DNA from: Streptomyces catenulae
Lineage (GTDB): Bacteria > Actinomycetota > Actinomycetes > Streptomycetales > Streptomycetaceae
DNA length: 64,000 nt
Direction: 5' to 3'
Assembly (NCBI RefSeq): GCF_000718015.1
Contig: NZ_JODY01000003.1
Span: 310,001 to 374,000, forward strand
Numbering within the stretch: the stretch's first letter is position 1; every line of letters starts with the position of its first letter. Positions 1 through 7,429 of this stretch are shown one piece after another. The translations under genes and the position numbers were made by a program. The notes beneath the pieces were generated by a model that did no database searches, was not told the DNA's origin, and worked only from the letters and a program-made list of their open reading frames with translations.

Positions 1-1437
1 CGACGGCGGCGGGGCCAGCCGGGTCAGCAGCGCGGGCAGGTCCTCCGGGCGCTCCCGCAGCGGCGGGAGCGTCACCGACCGCGCCCCGAGGGTGTCCAGC
101 AGCCGGGCGAGACACGGCCCGACCTCGGTGCCCGGGGTGTGGGTGACCACCAGCGGCAGCCGTGGCCGCTCGTCGAGCAGCGCCACCAGCGCCGCCACGT
201 CCCGCTGCCCCAACCGCTCCACATGCCGCAGCAGCAACGGCGCCGGACCCGCGCCGCCGTCCGCCACCGGATACGGGCGCAGCGCCGCCAGCTCCCCGTC
301 CGGCGCGCCCGCCGCATCGACGGTCAGCGGCCACGCCGCGCCGTCCGGGCCACGCAGCAGCGCCCGGCCCAGCGTCGTCTTGCCCGTCCCGCGCTCCCCG
401 GTCAGCAGCAGCGGACGCGGACAGGAGAACAGCTCCACGGCCCGCCCCACGGCGCGCCGCCAGACCGCCGAACTCCCCGGCGGCACACCGGGGACCGCGC
501 CCGCCCCCGGCTCCCGCCCCGCACCGTCCGCCTCCTCCTCGACCACCGCGAGCGCCCCGGTCACCGCCCCGGACTCGCGCACCGGCAGCAGCCGCGCGGC
601 GACCGCGCCGCCCCACCGCACCGTCGGCTCCCCGTCCCAGCGGCCCGCCGGACCGTCCGCCGCGAGCAGCGCCACCGCCTGCCGCTCCAGCCCGTCCACC
701 GCCTCCGGCGACAGCAGCCCGGCCGCCGCCTCGCTCACCAGACGGCTGTGACCGTCGAAGGCGAGCACCGCCCGCCCGGCCGCCCGCTCCCGCGCGAACG
801 CCGCCAGCAGCCGCCGCTCCGGCTCCCGCGGCCCCCGCGCCGCCCACCCCGCCTCGACCGCCGCGGCCACCGCCTCCGCCAGCGCGGTGTCCGGATGCCC
901 GCCGCCCCCGGCGCACAGCCCGCGCGCGAGGGTGACGGTGCCCAGCGCCCGCGCCGCGCCCGGCCGCCGCACCGGCACGCTCACCGCCGACACGCCCTGC
1001 CACAGGTCGAGGAAGTGCTCCGGCCCGTGCGTCTCGAACCGCTGCCCGTACCGCAGCGCCAGCGCCGCGCTGTTGTGCCCCACGACCTCCTCCGACAGGT
1101 CGTCGCGGAGCGTGCCCGGCGACGGCACCCCGCCGCGGCACACCACCCGGCACCGCGCATCGGCGACGAGCACCCGCCGCTCCCCGTCGTCCAACGCCCC
1201 GGCCAGCCGCTCCAGCACCGGCCGGGCGGCCGCGGCCAGCGGCCCGTCCCCCGGCGCGCGCGGCGCCGCGCCCGCGGCCAGATCGTGCGGGACGCCGAAG
1301 AACGCGGCCCGGCGCCAGGCGGAGACCAGCGGCTCGGGCACCCCGTCGGGCAGCGGACGCCCGGCGAGGAACCGCGCCCGCGCCTCGCGCAGCAGCGCCG
1401 GTTCGGGCCCGGAACGGAAGGAATCTGTACAGCTCAC
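1..1437 (-). CDS. GAF/AAA+ Fis-type transcriptional activator, sigma-54-activator-like, 3' end outside window
   Basis: The visible 479 codons read from a GTG at 1437 and run off the left edge, so the C terminus, where a Fis-type HTH would lie, is missing. The N-terminal 200 residues have the look of a GAF sensor region (residues about 60-200), followed by a PAS-like stretch and an AAA+ ATPase module with Walker A GERGTGKT at about residues 346-353. The segment after Walker A lacks the GAFTGA loop that contacts sigma-54, and the Walker B region is degenerate (LLLRHVERL). Streptomyces have no sigma-54, so the protein probably acts as a conventional DNA-binding activator built on an enhancer-binding-protein scaffold. 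Family members in Streptomyces are often annotated as sigma-54-dependent Fis family regulators; that name is misleading here. Target genes are unknown; the nearest divergent gene is the YceI-like protein. Confidence 0.8.
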   Translation of the reverse strand, partial: MSCTDSFRSGPEPALLREARARFLAGRPLPDGVPEPLVSAWRRAAFFGVPHDLAAGAAPRAPGDGPLAAAARPVLERLAGALDDGERRVLVADARCRVVCRGGVPSPGTLRDDLSEEVVGHNSAALALRYGQRFETHGPEHFLDLWQGVSAVSVPVRRPGAARALGTVTLARGLCAGGGGHPDTALAEAVAAAVEAGWAARGPREPERRLLAAFARERAAGRAVLAFDGHSRLVSEAAAGLLSPEAVDGLERQAVALLAADGPAGRWDGEPTVRWGGAVAARLLPVRESGAVTGALAVVEEEADGAGREPGAGAVPGVPPGSSAVWRRAVGRAVELFSCPRPLLLTGERGTGKTTLGRALLRGPDGAAWPLTVDAAGAPDGELAALRPYPVADGGAGPAPLLLRHVERLGQRDVAALVALLDERPRLPLVVTHTPGTEVGPCLARLLDTLGARSVTLPPLRERPEDLPALLTRLAPPPS

Positions 1438-1632
1438 AACCGCTCCACCGTACTGGGACGCGCCACCGCGGCGGCCGTCGGCGCCGCATCCGGTGCCCCG
1501 GAACACCGGCCGTCGCCGGGTGGGGTGTCTCGAAATGAGACACCCGGACACCCGCCGGACGTTCCAAGATCATGGATGCCGGTGCGGGCCCCGCGGCCCT
1601 CGCACCGCACGCCGACGAAAGGTTGCACACCC

Positions 1633-2544
1633 ATGGCTTTCGCACTCCTCCGGCGTGGCCGGTCCGACCGCGTACGCGGCGGAGCGGGCATCCGGCTGGC
1701 CCTGCCGGTGGGCGCCGGCGGTCTCGCCCGTACGGTCACCGACCCCTCGGGGCAGCCGGTCGACGGGGCGGTCGTCACGGTCACCGCGGTCACCAGCCGC
1801 AAGGTCGTCCACAAGGGCACCACCGACCCGTTCGGACTCTTCGCCGCGGCGCTGCCGCCCGGCCGCTACAGCCTGATGGTGTCGGTCGACTCCCTCCAGC
1901 CCCACCAGGAGAGCGTCGAGGTCACGGCCGGGCGCGGTGCGGAGCCCGAGCCGGTCCGGCTCACCGAGGCCCGCGCCCTGGAACTGCCCACCGCCGGAAC
2001 GTGGCTCTTCGACCCGCCGCACACCGCGATCCGCTTCATCGCCCGCCATGTCGGCATGGCCAACGTGCACGGCCGGTTCACCCGCTTCGAGGGCGGTATC
2101 CGCGTCGGCGCCGACATGGCCCACTCCCATGTCGAGGTGCGGATCGACGCGTCGAGCATCACCACCGGCAACCGCACCCGCGACAACCATCTGCGCTCCG
2201 CGGACTTCCTGGACGTGGCGAACTACCCGTACATCCACTTCACCAGCAACCGCTTCGTGCACCGCGGCGGTTCGCAGTGGCAGCTCCAGGGCTCGCTGAG
2301 CATGCACGGCGTCAGCCGGTCCGTCGCCCTCGACACCTCCTACCTCGGCGTCGTCAACGGCGGCTACGGGCAGGAGCTGCGCTGCGCGGCCCTCGCCAAG
2401 GCCGAACTCCACCGCGAGGACTACACCCTCAACTGGCGCACCATGCTCGCCCGCGGCATCGCCGTCGTCGGCCCCACCGTCAAGCTGGAGCTGGACGTCC
2501 AGGCGATGTACCGCAGCCACGACACCCCGACGCCGCCGGAGTGA
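1633..2544 (+). CDS. YceI-family lipid-binding-like protein with N-terminal carboxypeptidase-regulatory-like domain
   Basis: The 303-residue product starts at ATG 1633. Residues about 30-105 form a beta-sandwich of the carboxypeptidase regulatory-like type (pattern TDPSGQPVDGAVVTV and a following GRYSLMVS). Residues about 120-300 are a YceI domain: it opens with the typical GTWLFDPPHTAIRFIARH segment and contains the H-x-V-x-V-x-I-D-A-S-S-I-T-T-G-N-x-x-R-D-x-H-L-R-S-x-D-F-L-D core. YceI proteins have a lipocalin-like barrel that binds isoprenoids or other amphiphiles. No signal peptide is seen, unlike Gram-negative YceI, so a cytoplasmic role is likely. The longer open frame upstream of 1633 overlaps the divergent regulator antisense and is not used. 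The biological ligand is unknown. Confidence 0.88.
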   Translation: MAFALLRRGRSDRVRGGAGIRLALPVGAGGLARTVTDPSGQPVDGAVVTVTAVTSRKVVHKGTTDPFGLFAAALPPGRYSLMVSVDSLQPHQESVEVTAGRGAEPEPVRLTEARALELPTAGTWLFDPPHTAIRFIARHVGMANVHGRFTRFEGGIRVGADMAHSHVEVRIDASSITTGNRTRDNHLRSADFLDVANYPYIHFTSNRFVHRGGSQWQLQGSLSMHGVSRSVALDTSYLGVVNGGYGQELRCAALAKAELHREDYTLNWRTMLARGIAVVGPTVKLELDVQAMYRSHDTPTPPE

Positions 2545-2568
2545 GCCGCGCCCGCGGCCCGCGCCGGG

Positions 2569-3450
2569 TCACCGCCCGGCCGCGCCGCGGACCGCCGCCG
2601 CCACCTCGCGGAAGAACCGCGCGTGTGCCCGGCGGCTGCACGGCGCCTCCGGGTTCCAGCCGACCAGCCGGGCCGACGCCGCCACCGCTTGCCAGTGCGC
2701 GCCGCCGCGCAGCGCCTCCGGCGGCGCGGCGTTGGCCCGGACGTCGCTCAGCACGATGTCCGGGCGGAGCGCCGCGACCTCGGCCCAGGTGGCCGTCGCC
2801 CAGTTCGCCCCGGGCCCGGCGGCCGGCTCCAGCAGCGCCACCCCGTGCTCCCGCAGCGTCCGCAGATCCGGCCAGGCACCCGGCCGCGCCAGATACGCCT
2901 GCTCCGGACCGGCCGCCGACAGCGCCAGCACCCGGGGCCGCGGCCCGTCGCCCGCCGCCGTGCGCAGCGCGTCCTCCGCGTCGTCCAGCGCGAGGGCGGC
3001 GCCCGCCGTCTCGCCCGCGCCCAGCGACCCGGCCAGCGCCGCGAACCGCTCCCGCACCACCGCCAGCCCCCGGCCGGGCCCCACACCCAGCGCCACCACC
3101 GGGACGTGCGCCTCCAACTCCCGCGCCGTCTTCGCCTCCAGCCCGTACACCGCCTCCCCGTCGTAGGTGACGGCCACCACCAGGTCCGGCGCCGCCCCCA
3201 GCACGGTGTCCGGATGCACCGCCGCCCCCGCGCCCAGATACGGGATGCCCTCCCGGGGCAGCTCCCCGCTCTTCGTCCGGTCCGGCGCCGCCCCGTCGTG
3301 CTGCGACCCGAAGAGCCCCACCGGGCGGACGCCGTGATCCCACAGCGTCGCCCCGGCCTGTATGTACGCGACGATCCGCGACGGCCGTTCACCGGCCACC
3401 GCCAGACGTCCGCGGTCGTCGGAGAACTCCCACGGCGTGCTCCGCTGCAT
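2569..3450 (-). CDS. Fe-siderophore-type ABC transporter substrate-binding protein, no signal peptide
   Basis: A 293-residue protein with the two-lobed type III periplasmic-binding fold used for siderophores and B12: N-lobe segment PSRIVAYIQAGATLWDHGV, then AAPDLVVAVTYDGEAVYG, a long linker helix, and a C-lobe ending ALRPDIVLSDVRANA. The start at ATG 3450 has AGAGG upstream. Neither an N-terminal hydrophobic stretch nor a lipobox cysteine is present and no permease or ATPase gene is adjacent. It therefore either relies on another export route, works inside the cell, or has been repurposed. It converges on the YceI-like gene with a 24-bp gap. The fold assignment is by sequence pattern; the ligand is unknown. 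Confidence 0.8.
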   Translation of the reverse strand: MQRSTPWEFSDDRGRLAVAGERPSRIVAYIQAGATLWDHGVRPVGLFGSQHDGAAPDRTKSGELPREGIPYLGAGAAVHPDTVLGAAPDLVVAVTYDGEAVYGLEAKTARELEAHVPVVALGVGPGRGLAVVRERFAALAGSLGAGETAGAALALDDAEDALRTAAGDGPRPRVLALSAAGPEQAYLARPGAWPDLRTLREHGVALLEPAAGPGANWATATWAEVAALRPDIVLSDVRANAAPPEALRGGAHWQAVAASARLVGWNPEAPCSRRAHARFFREVAAAVRGAAGR

Positions 3451-3912
3451 GACGTGTCGCCTCTCTGCCCGGTGTCGGTCCGCTCCTGCCGCCCGTGCCG
3501 TGGCGCCCGCGCCCTCCCCGGCGGCCCTGCCCCCGCCCCGAAGGCGGTGAGGGGCGTCCCCCGGCGGCGTCGGTTACCTGCCCAGTCCGCGCACCCCGCA
3601 CCCCTCTTGGTCCATACCTCCCCGGGCGCACCGTGCGCCGCACCGTTCAACCGGCCGGATGACCGACCGCGCCACACGGCCGCCGCGCGCGGGCGCCGGA
3701 CACGGTATTGCCCCCGCGGCTGCCATGCTTCTACGGTCTCCTTCCCGCCCGGGAACCGGCGCCGCACGGGCCCGCCCGCCGCGCGCGGGCACCCGTACGG
3801 AAGGAAGCGGACGGCGGCCCGCCGCGGGTCACCGTCCGCGGCACGGGCGGCCGTCCGCGCCGGGCCGCCCGCCGCACGGCACGCAACCGTGGCGCAGTGA
3901 GGGAGACCGGAC
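3451..3912. other. 462-bp divergent intergenic region
   Basis: This stretch separates the divergent substrate-binding protein and dihydropyrimidinase genes. Short open frames cross it on both strands but all are Arg/Pro/Gly-rich GC-bias products without ribosome-binding sites or recognisable domains. I see no RNA gene. It presumably holds both promoters, but no convincing -35/-10 pair stands out; GAGGGAG at 3900-3906 is the probable ribosome-binding site for the GTG at 3913. Confidence 0.5.
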
Positions 3913-5304
3913 GTGACACGCACTCTCATTACCGGCGGTCTGGTGATCACCGCTTCCGACGAACTCCACGCCGATGTCCTCGTCGAGGGCGGCCGGGTGG
4001 TGGCCCTCGCCACCCACGGCAGCCACGACTGGCAGGCCGACCGCGTCATCGACGCCGCGCAGAAGTACGTCATCCCCGGCGGCGTCGACGCCCACACCCA
4101 CATGGAGATGCCGTTCGGCGGCACCCGGGCCTCCGACACCTTCGAGACCGGCACCCTCGCCGCCGCCTGGGGCGGCACCACCACCCTCGTCGACTTCGCC
4201 ATCCAGCCCAAGGGCGGCTCCCTCCAGGAGGGCCTGGACACCTGGCACGCCAAGGCGGACGGCGTCTGCGCGATCGACTACGCCTTCCACATGATCATGT
4301 CCGAGGTGAACGCCGCCTCGCTGAAGGAGATGGACCGCCTCGTCGAATCCGGCGTCAGCTCCTTCAAACTCTTCACCGCCTACCCCGGGGTGTTCCTCTC
4401 CGACGACGGACAGATCCTCCGCGCCATGCAGCGCGCCGCCGACAACGGCGCCCTGGTGATGACCCACGCGGAGAACGGCCTCGCCATCGACGTCCTCGTC
4501 GAACAGGCCCTGGCCCGCGGCGAACGCGACCCGCGCCACCACGGCGAGGTCCGCAAGGCGCTCCTGGAGGCCGAGGCGACCCACCGCGTCATCAAGCTCG
4601 CGCAGGTGGCGGGCGCCCCCGTCTACGTCGTGCACGTCTCGGCGCGCGAGGCCGTCGCGGAGCTGATGCGCGCCCGCGACGAGGGGCTGCCGGTCTACGG
4701 CGAGACCTGCCCGCAGTACCTCTTCCTGTCGACCGACAACCTCGCCGAACCGGACTTCGAGGGCGCCAAGTACGTCTGCTCCACCCCGCTGCGCCCGGCC
4801 GAACACCAGGAGACGCTCTGGCGCGCCCTGCGCACCAACGACCTCCAGGTGGTCTCCACCGACCACTGCCCGTTCTGCTTCACCGGCCAGAAGGAGCTGG
4901 GCCGCGGCGACTTCTCGAAGATCCCCAACGGGCTGCCCGGCGTCGAGAACCGCATGGACCTGCTCCACCAGGCCGTCGTCGACGGGCACATCGACCGCCG
5001 CCGCTGGATCGACATCGCCTGCACCGCCCCGGCCCGGATGTTCGGCCTCCACCCCAAGAAGGGCACCATCGCCCCCGGCTCCGACGCCGACCTCGTCATC
5101 TACGACCCGCACGCCGAACAGACCCTGTCGGCCGCCACCCACCACATGAACGTCGACTACTCCGCGTACGAGGGGCGGCGGGTGACCGGCCGGGTCGAGA
5201 CGGTGCTCTCCCGCGGCTCCGTGGTGATCGACAACCGCCGCCACACCGGCCGCGCCGGACACGGCGTCTACGTGCCCCGGGGCCTGGGCCACTACGCGGG
5301 CTGA
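3913..5304 (+). CDS. hydA: Dihydropyrimidinase / D-hydantoinase
   Basis: The 463-residue amidohydrolase opens the cyclic amide ring of 5,6-dihydrouracil, dihydrothymine or 5-substituted hydantoins in reductive pyrimidine catabolism. All binuclear-metal ligands are visible: H61 and H63 (HTH), the lysine to be carboxylated K152 (SSFKLF), H185 (MTHAE), H241 (VVHVS) and D317 (STDHCPF). Length matches the family (about 460-480). GTG 3913 is chosen because GAGGGAG precedes it by about 6 nt and the product begins at the usual first beta strand. From memory, Streptomyces commonly carry this gene next to a TIGR03842-type F420-dependent oxidoreductase; here that partner is 4 kb away (9350-10351). No N-carbamoyl hydrolase or dihydropyrimidine dehydrogenase is in the window. 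Confidence 0.95.
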   Translation: MTRTLITGGLVITASDELHADVLVEGGRVVALATHGSHDWQADRVIDAAQKYVIPGGVDAHTHMEMPFGGTRASDTFETGTLAAAWGGTTTLVDFAIQPKGGSLQEGLDTWHAKADGVCAIDYAFHMIMSEVNAASLKEMDRLVESGVSSFKLFTAYPGVFLSDDGQILRAMQRAADNGALVMTHAENGLAIDVLVEQALARGERDPRHHGEVRKALLEAEATHRVIKLAQVAGAPVYVVHVSAREAVAELMRARDEGLPVYGETCPQYLFLSTDNLAEPDFEGAKYVCSTPLRPAEHQETLWRALRTNDLQVVSTDHCPFCFTGQKELGRGDFSKIPNGLPGVENRMDLLHQAVVDGHIDRRRWIDIACTAPARMFGLHPKKGTIAPGSDADLVIYDPHAEQTLSAATHHMNVDYSAYEGRRVTGRVETVLSRGSVVIDNRRHTGRAGHGVYVPRGLGHYAG

Positions 5305-5311
5305 CCGCCGC

Positions 5312-5342
5312 TTGCGGTTGCCGTTGCGTCAACTCCTACGGT
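5312..5342 (+). promoter_or_regulatory. MerR-type promoter with 19-bp spacer and operator dyad
   Basis: A -35-like TTGCGG (5312-5317) and a -10-like TACGGT (5337-5342) are separated by exactly 19 bp, the over-long spacing typical of MerR-controlled promoters. Between them lies the imperfect dyad GTTGCC-N5-GTCAAC (5317-5333). The element is 48 bp upstream of the MerR-family gene, so autoregulation by DNA untwisting is the natural reading. Sequence evidence only. Confidence 0.6.
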
Positions 5343-5389
5343 CGTCACCAGGGCCGGAGAGACCGGCCCGGCGAGGAAGGGACACCGCC

Positions 5390-6154
5390 ATGACCTGGTC
5401 GATCGCCGAGGTCGCCCGGATGAGCGGGGTGACGTCCCGGACCCTGCGGCACTACGACGGCATCGGCCTGCTGCCCCCGGCCGGAACCGGGAGCAACGGC
5501 CACCGCCGCTACGGCGAGGCGGAACTCCTGCGGCTCCAGCAGATCCTGCTGATGCGGGAGTTGGGCCTGTCGCTGCGGGAGATCCGGGCGGTGCTGGACA
5601 GCCGCGCCGACCGGGCCGCCGTGCTCCGCGCGCACCACACCCGGCTGCTGGCGGAGCGGGACCGGCTGACGACGCTGGCCGGGACGGTCGGCCGCACCCT
5701 CGCCGCACTGGAGGAAGGCAGGGAACACCCCGACATGAACGGCATCAACCGGCCCGAGAACCTCTTCGCGGGCTTCACACCCGACCCGGAGACGGACGCC
5801 GAGGTCCGCGAGCGCTGGCCGCGGGCGTGGGAGGAGTCCCGGCGCGCCACCGAGGCGATGACCGACGAGGAGACCGAGCGGTGGCAGCGGGAGGTCACGG
5901 CCGGGATGGTCCGCATGGCGGAGTTCATGGTGGCGGGCACCCCCGTCACCGACCCCGCCGTCCAGGCCGAGACCGACGCCCACCACCGCGGCGTCTGCCG
6001 CTTCTGGACCCCGAACGCGGCGGCCTACCGCGGTCTGGCGGCGACCTATGTCGACGACCCCCGCTTCCGCGCCACCTTCGACCGCGTCGCGGAAGGACTG
6101 GCCGCCTACCAGCGGGACGCGATGGAGGTCTACGCGGCGGAACGGCTGAGCTGA
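5390..6154 (+). CDS. MerR-family regulator with TipAS-like ligand-binding domain
   Basis: A 254-residue regulator. Residues 1-70 are the MerR winged HTH (SIAEVARMSGVTSRTLRHYDGIGLL, then RRYGEAELLRLQQI), followed by the dimerising coiled coil (about 75-105). Residues about 120-250 match the TipAS antibiotic-recognition fold: helical, with acidic W-x(2)-A-x-E-E-S and the closing ATYVDDPRFRATFDRVAEGLAAYQRDAM. In TipA this domain traps thiopeptides and other peptide antibiotics; here the ligand is unknown. The start at ATG 5390 follows GAGGAAGGG (5372-5380). The 19-bp-spaced promoter at 5312-5342 suggests self-activation. It could also control the neighbouring minus-strand operon or hydA, but no target other than itself can be named from sequence. 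Confidence 0.93.
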   Translation: MTWSIAEVARMSGVTSRTLRHYDGIGLLPPAGTGSNGHRRYGEAELLRLQQILLMRELGLSLREIRAVLDSRADRAAVLRAHHTRLLAERDRLTTLAGTVGRTLAALEEGREHPDMNGINRPENLFAGFTPDPETDAEVRERWPRAWEESRRATEAMTDEETERWQREVTAGMVRMAEFMVAGTPVTDPAVQAETDAHHRGVCRFWTPNAAAYRGLAATYVDDPRFRATFDRVAEGLAAYQRDAMEVYAAERLS

Positions 6155-6334
6155 GGTCCGGCGGGTCCGGTGTCCGGCGGGTCCGGCGTCCGTTGCCCGG
6201 CGCCAGGCCGGGCGCCGGGTCCGCCGGGCTCGCCGGGTCCGCCGCGTCCGCCGGGCTCGCCGGGCCCACCGGGGGCTCGCCGGGCCCACCGGACGGGGAC
6301 CCGCCGGGCCCCGCCATGCGTGCCCGCCGCCCGG

Positions 6335-6832
6335 CTACCGGGCCGATGCGCGGCGGGCGCCCTCGGGCCAGAGCACATGGACCGGGAGCCCCGCCGCGCG
6401 GGCCTCGGCGACGGTGGTGGCGGTGCCGCCGCCCTTCGCGGGCGGCAGCCCGTCCCAGACCGCGACCAGGGCGTCCGCCCGCTTCAGCAGCGCGGAGTTG
6501 GCCGCCTCGAACGCCGCCAGACTCGCCTGCGGGTAGGGCTCCACCGTCACCTCGGACGCCGCCGCCACCAACCGGTCGAACCGCTCCCGTACGGCCGGGT
6601 CGGCGAGGGAGCCGCGGTAGTCGTGGAACGGCAGCACCACCTCCAGCGTGCCCCCGGCGGCGAGCACCGCCTCCGCGAAGACCGAGTCGGCGCCCGGGGC
6701 CAGACAGGACAGGCCCGTCAGACCGTCCGCCCCGGCGGTCAGTTCGGTCAGCAGCGCGGGCAGCGCCGCCCGGAGCAGCCGCTCCGTCCCCTCGGCCAGA
6801 TCCATGTGACCGGTCACGGCGATCATCCGCAC
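6335..6832 (-). CDS. SLOG-superfamily protein (predicted nucleotide-ligand sensor/processor)
   Basis: A 165-residue Rossmann-like protein. It begins with the V-T-G-H-x-D-L motif, continues with LSCLAPGADSVFAEAVL and VVLPFHDYR, and ends with ADALVAVWDGLPPAKGGGTATTVAEARAAGLPVHVLW. That order (TGHRDL-like strand, LAxGAD helix, VLPF, WDG and GGT loop) is the SLOG/lysine-decarboxylase-like signature that binds or cleaves nucleotide derivatives. Family knowledge: SLOG genes sit next to 2TM effector genes in predicted bacterial conflict systems. Here it is the last gene of a three-gene minus-strand operon, 25 bp after the 2TM protein. The usual arginine of TGHRDL is methionine (TGHMDL). Function in this organism is inferred, not shown. 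Confidence 0.75.
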   Translation of the reverse strand: MRMIAVTGHMDLAEGTERLLRAALPALLTELTAGADGLTGLSCLAPGADSVFAEAVLAAGGTLEVVLPFHDYRGSLADPAVRERFDRLVAAASEVTVEPYPQASLAAFEAANSALLKRADALVAVWDGLPPAKGGGTATTVAEARAAGLPVHVLWPEGARRASAR

Positions 6833-6857
6833 TCCGTCTCGCCCTCCTGTTCGGCTG

Positions 6858-7358
6858 CTACGCCACGGTGGCCAGGAACCCTACAACGTAGGCCGCGGCG
6901 AAGATCAGCGGCACCCACTGCTCCACGTAGGTCAGCGGCAGATACCGCCGCCAGTCACGGCCCTCGCCCAGCGCGACCCACTCCGCGTCGGAGTACGCCA
7001 GCGCCGGGAGTCTCCGCTCCAGCGCACCGATCACCGCGTACTTGGCGGCGTTGAGCTGGCGGTACGACCGCATGGTGACGAACCACGCCAGACACTGCGT
7101 CAGCAGGATCATCAGCCCGGCCGACCGCACCCAGGCCGAACCGTGGATGCCGCTGCCCGCCGCAGCGGCGGCGACGACCGCGGTGTTGAGGGTCAGGAAG
7201 AAGGTGTTGGTGAGATTGCGCCGGGAACTGACCCGGTCGGCCATCTCCACACACAGCTTGTACTGCTCCAGCACCGCGCTCCGGTAGGTCTCCTCCTTGC
7301 GGGTGTAGTCGGACGGGCCGATGTCCACGTTCCAGAGGTTCTCATCGATGCCTGCCAT
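6858..7358 (-). CDS. RipA/SLATT-like two-TM membrane protein
   Basis: The 166-residue product from ATG 7358 has a charged N-terminal helical segment (TRKEETYRSAVLEQYKLC), an R-R-N-L-T-N-T motif leading into two adjacent transmembrane helices (about residues 50-70 and 80-100), then a basic amphipathic stretch (LERRLPAL) and a final hydrophobic helix near the C terminus (PLIFAAAYVVGFLATV). This plan matches the RipA octameric membrane protein family and resembles the SLATT domain, a 2TM effector repeatedly found beside SLOG genes. It would oligomerise in the cytoplasmic membrane. It is 71 bp after the TIR-like gene and 25 bp before the SLOG gene, so all three probably form one transcript. A longer open frame upstream to 7592 lacks domain support. 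Confidence 0.75.
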   Translation of the reverse strand: MAGIDENLWNVDIGPSDYTRKEETYRSAVLEQYKLCVEMADRVSSRRNLTNTFFLTLNTAVVAAAAAGSGIHGSAWVRSAGLMILLTQCLAWFVTMRSYRQLNAAKYAVIGALERRLPALAYSDAEWVALGEGRDWRRYLPLTYVEQWVPLIFAAAYVVGFLATVA

Positions 7359-7429
7359 GCGGCCATGGTGGCCGAACTCCCGCCCGGGAAGGGAGAGTTC
7401 CGCACCAACCGATCGCCTGCTCCAGGCGG

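Noticed and set aside
139..1632. Upstream extension of the YceI-like frame (over 490 extra codons)
   Set aside because: The extension is antisense to the GAF/AAA+ gene and consists of Arg/Pro-rich low-complexity sequence; ATG 1633 begins the recognisable product.
6155..6334. Collagen-like Gly-Pro-Pro repeats in two frames
   Set aside because: The DNA is a GC-rich simple-sequence spacer between convergent genes; there is no start codon with a ribosome-binding site and the pattern arises from GCCGGG-type repeats.
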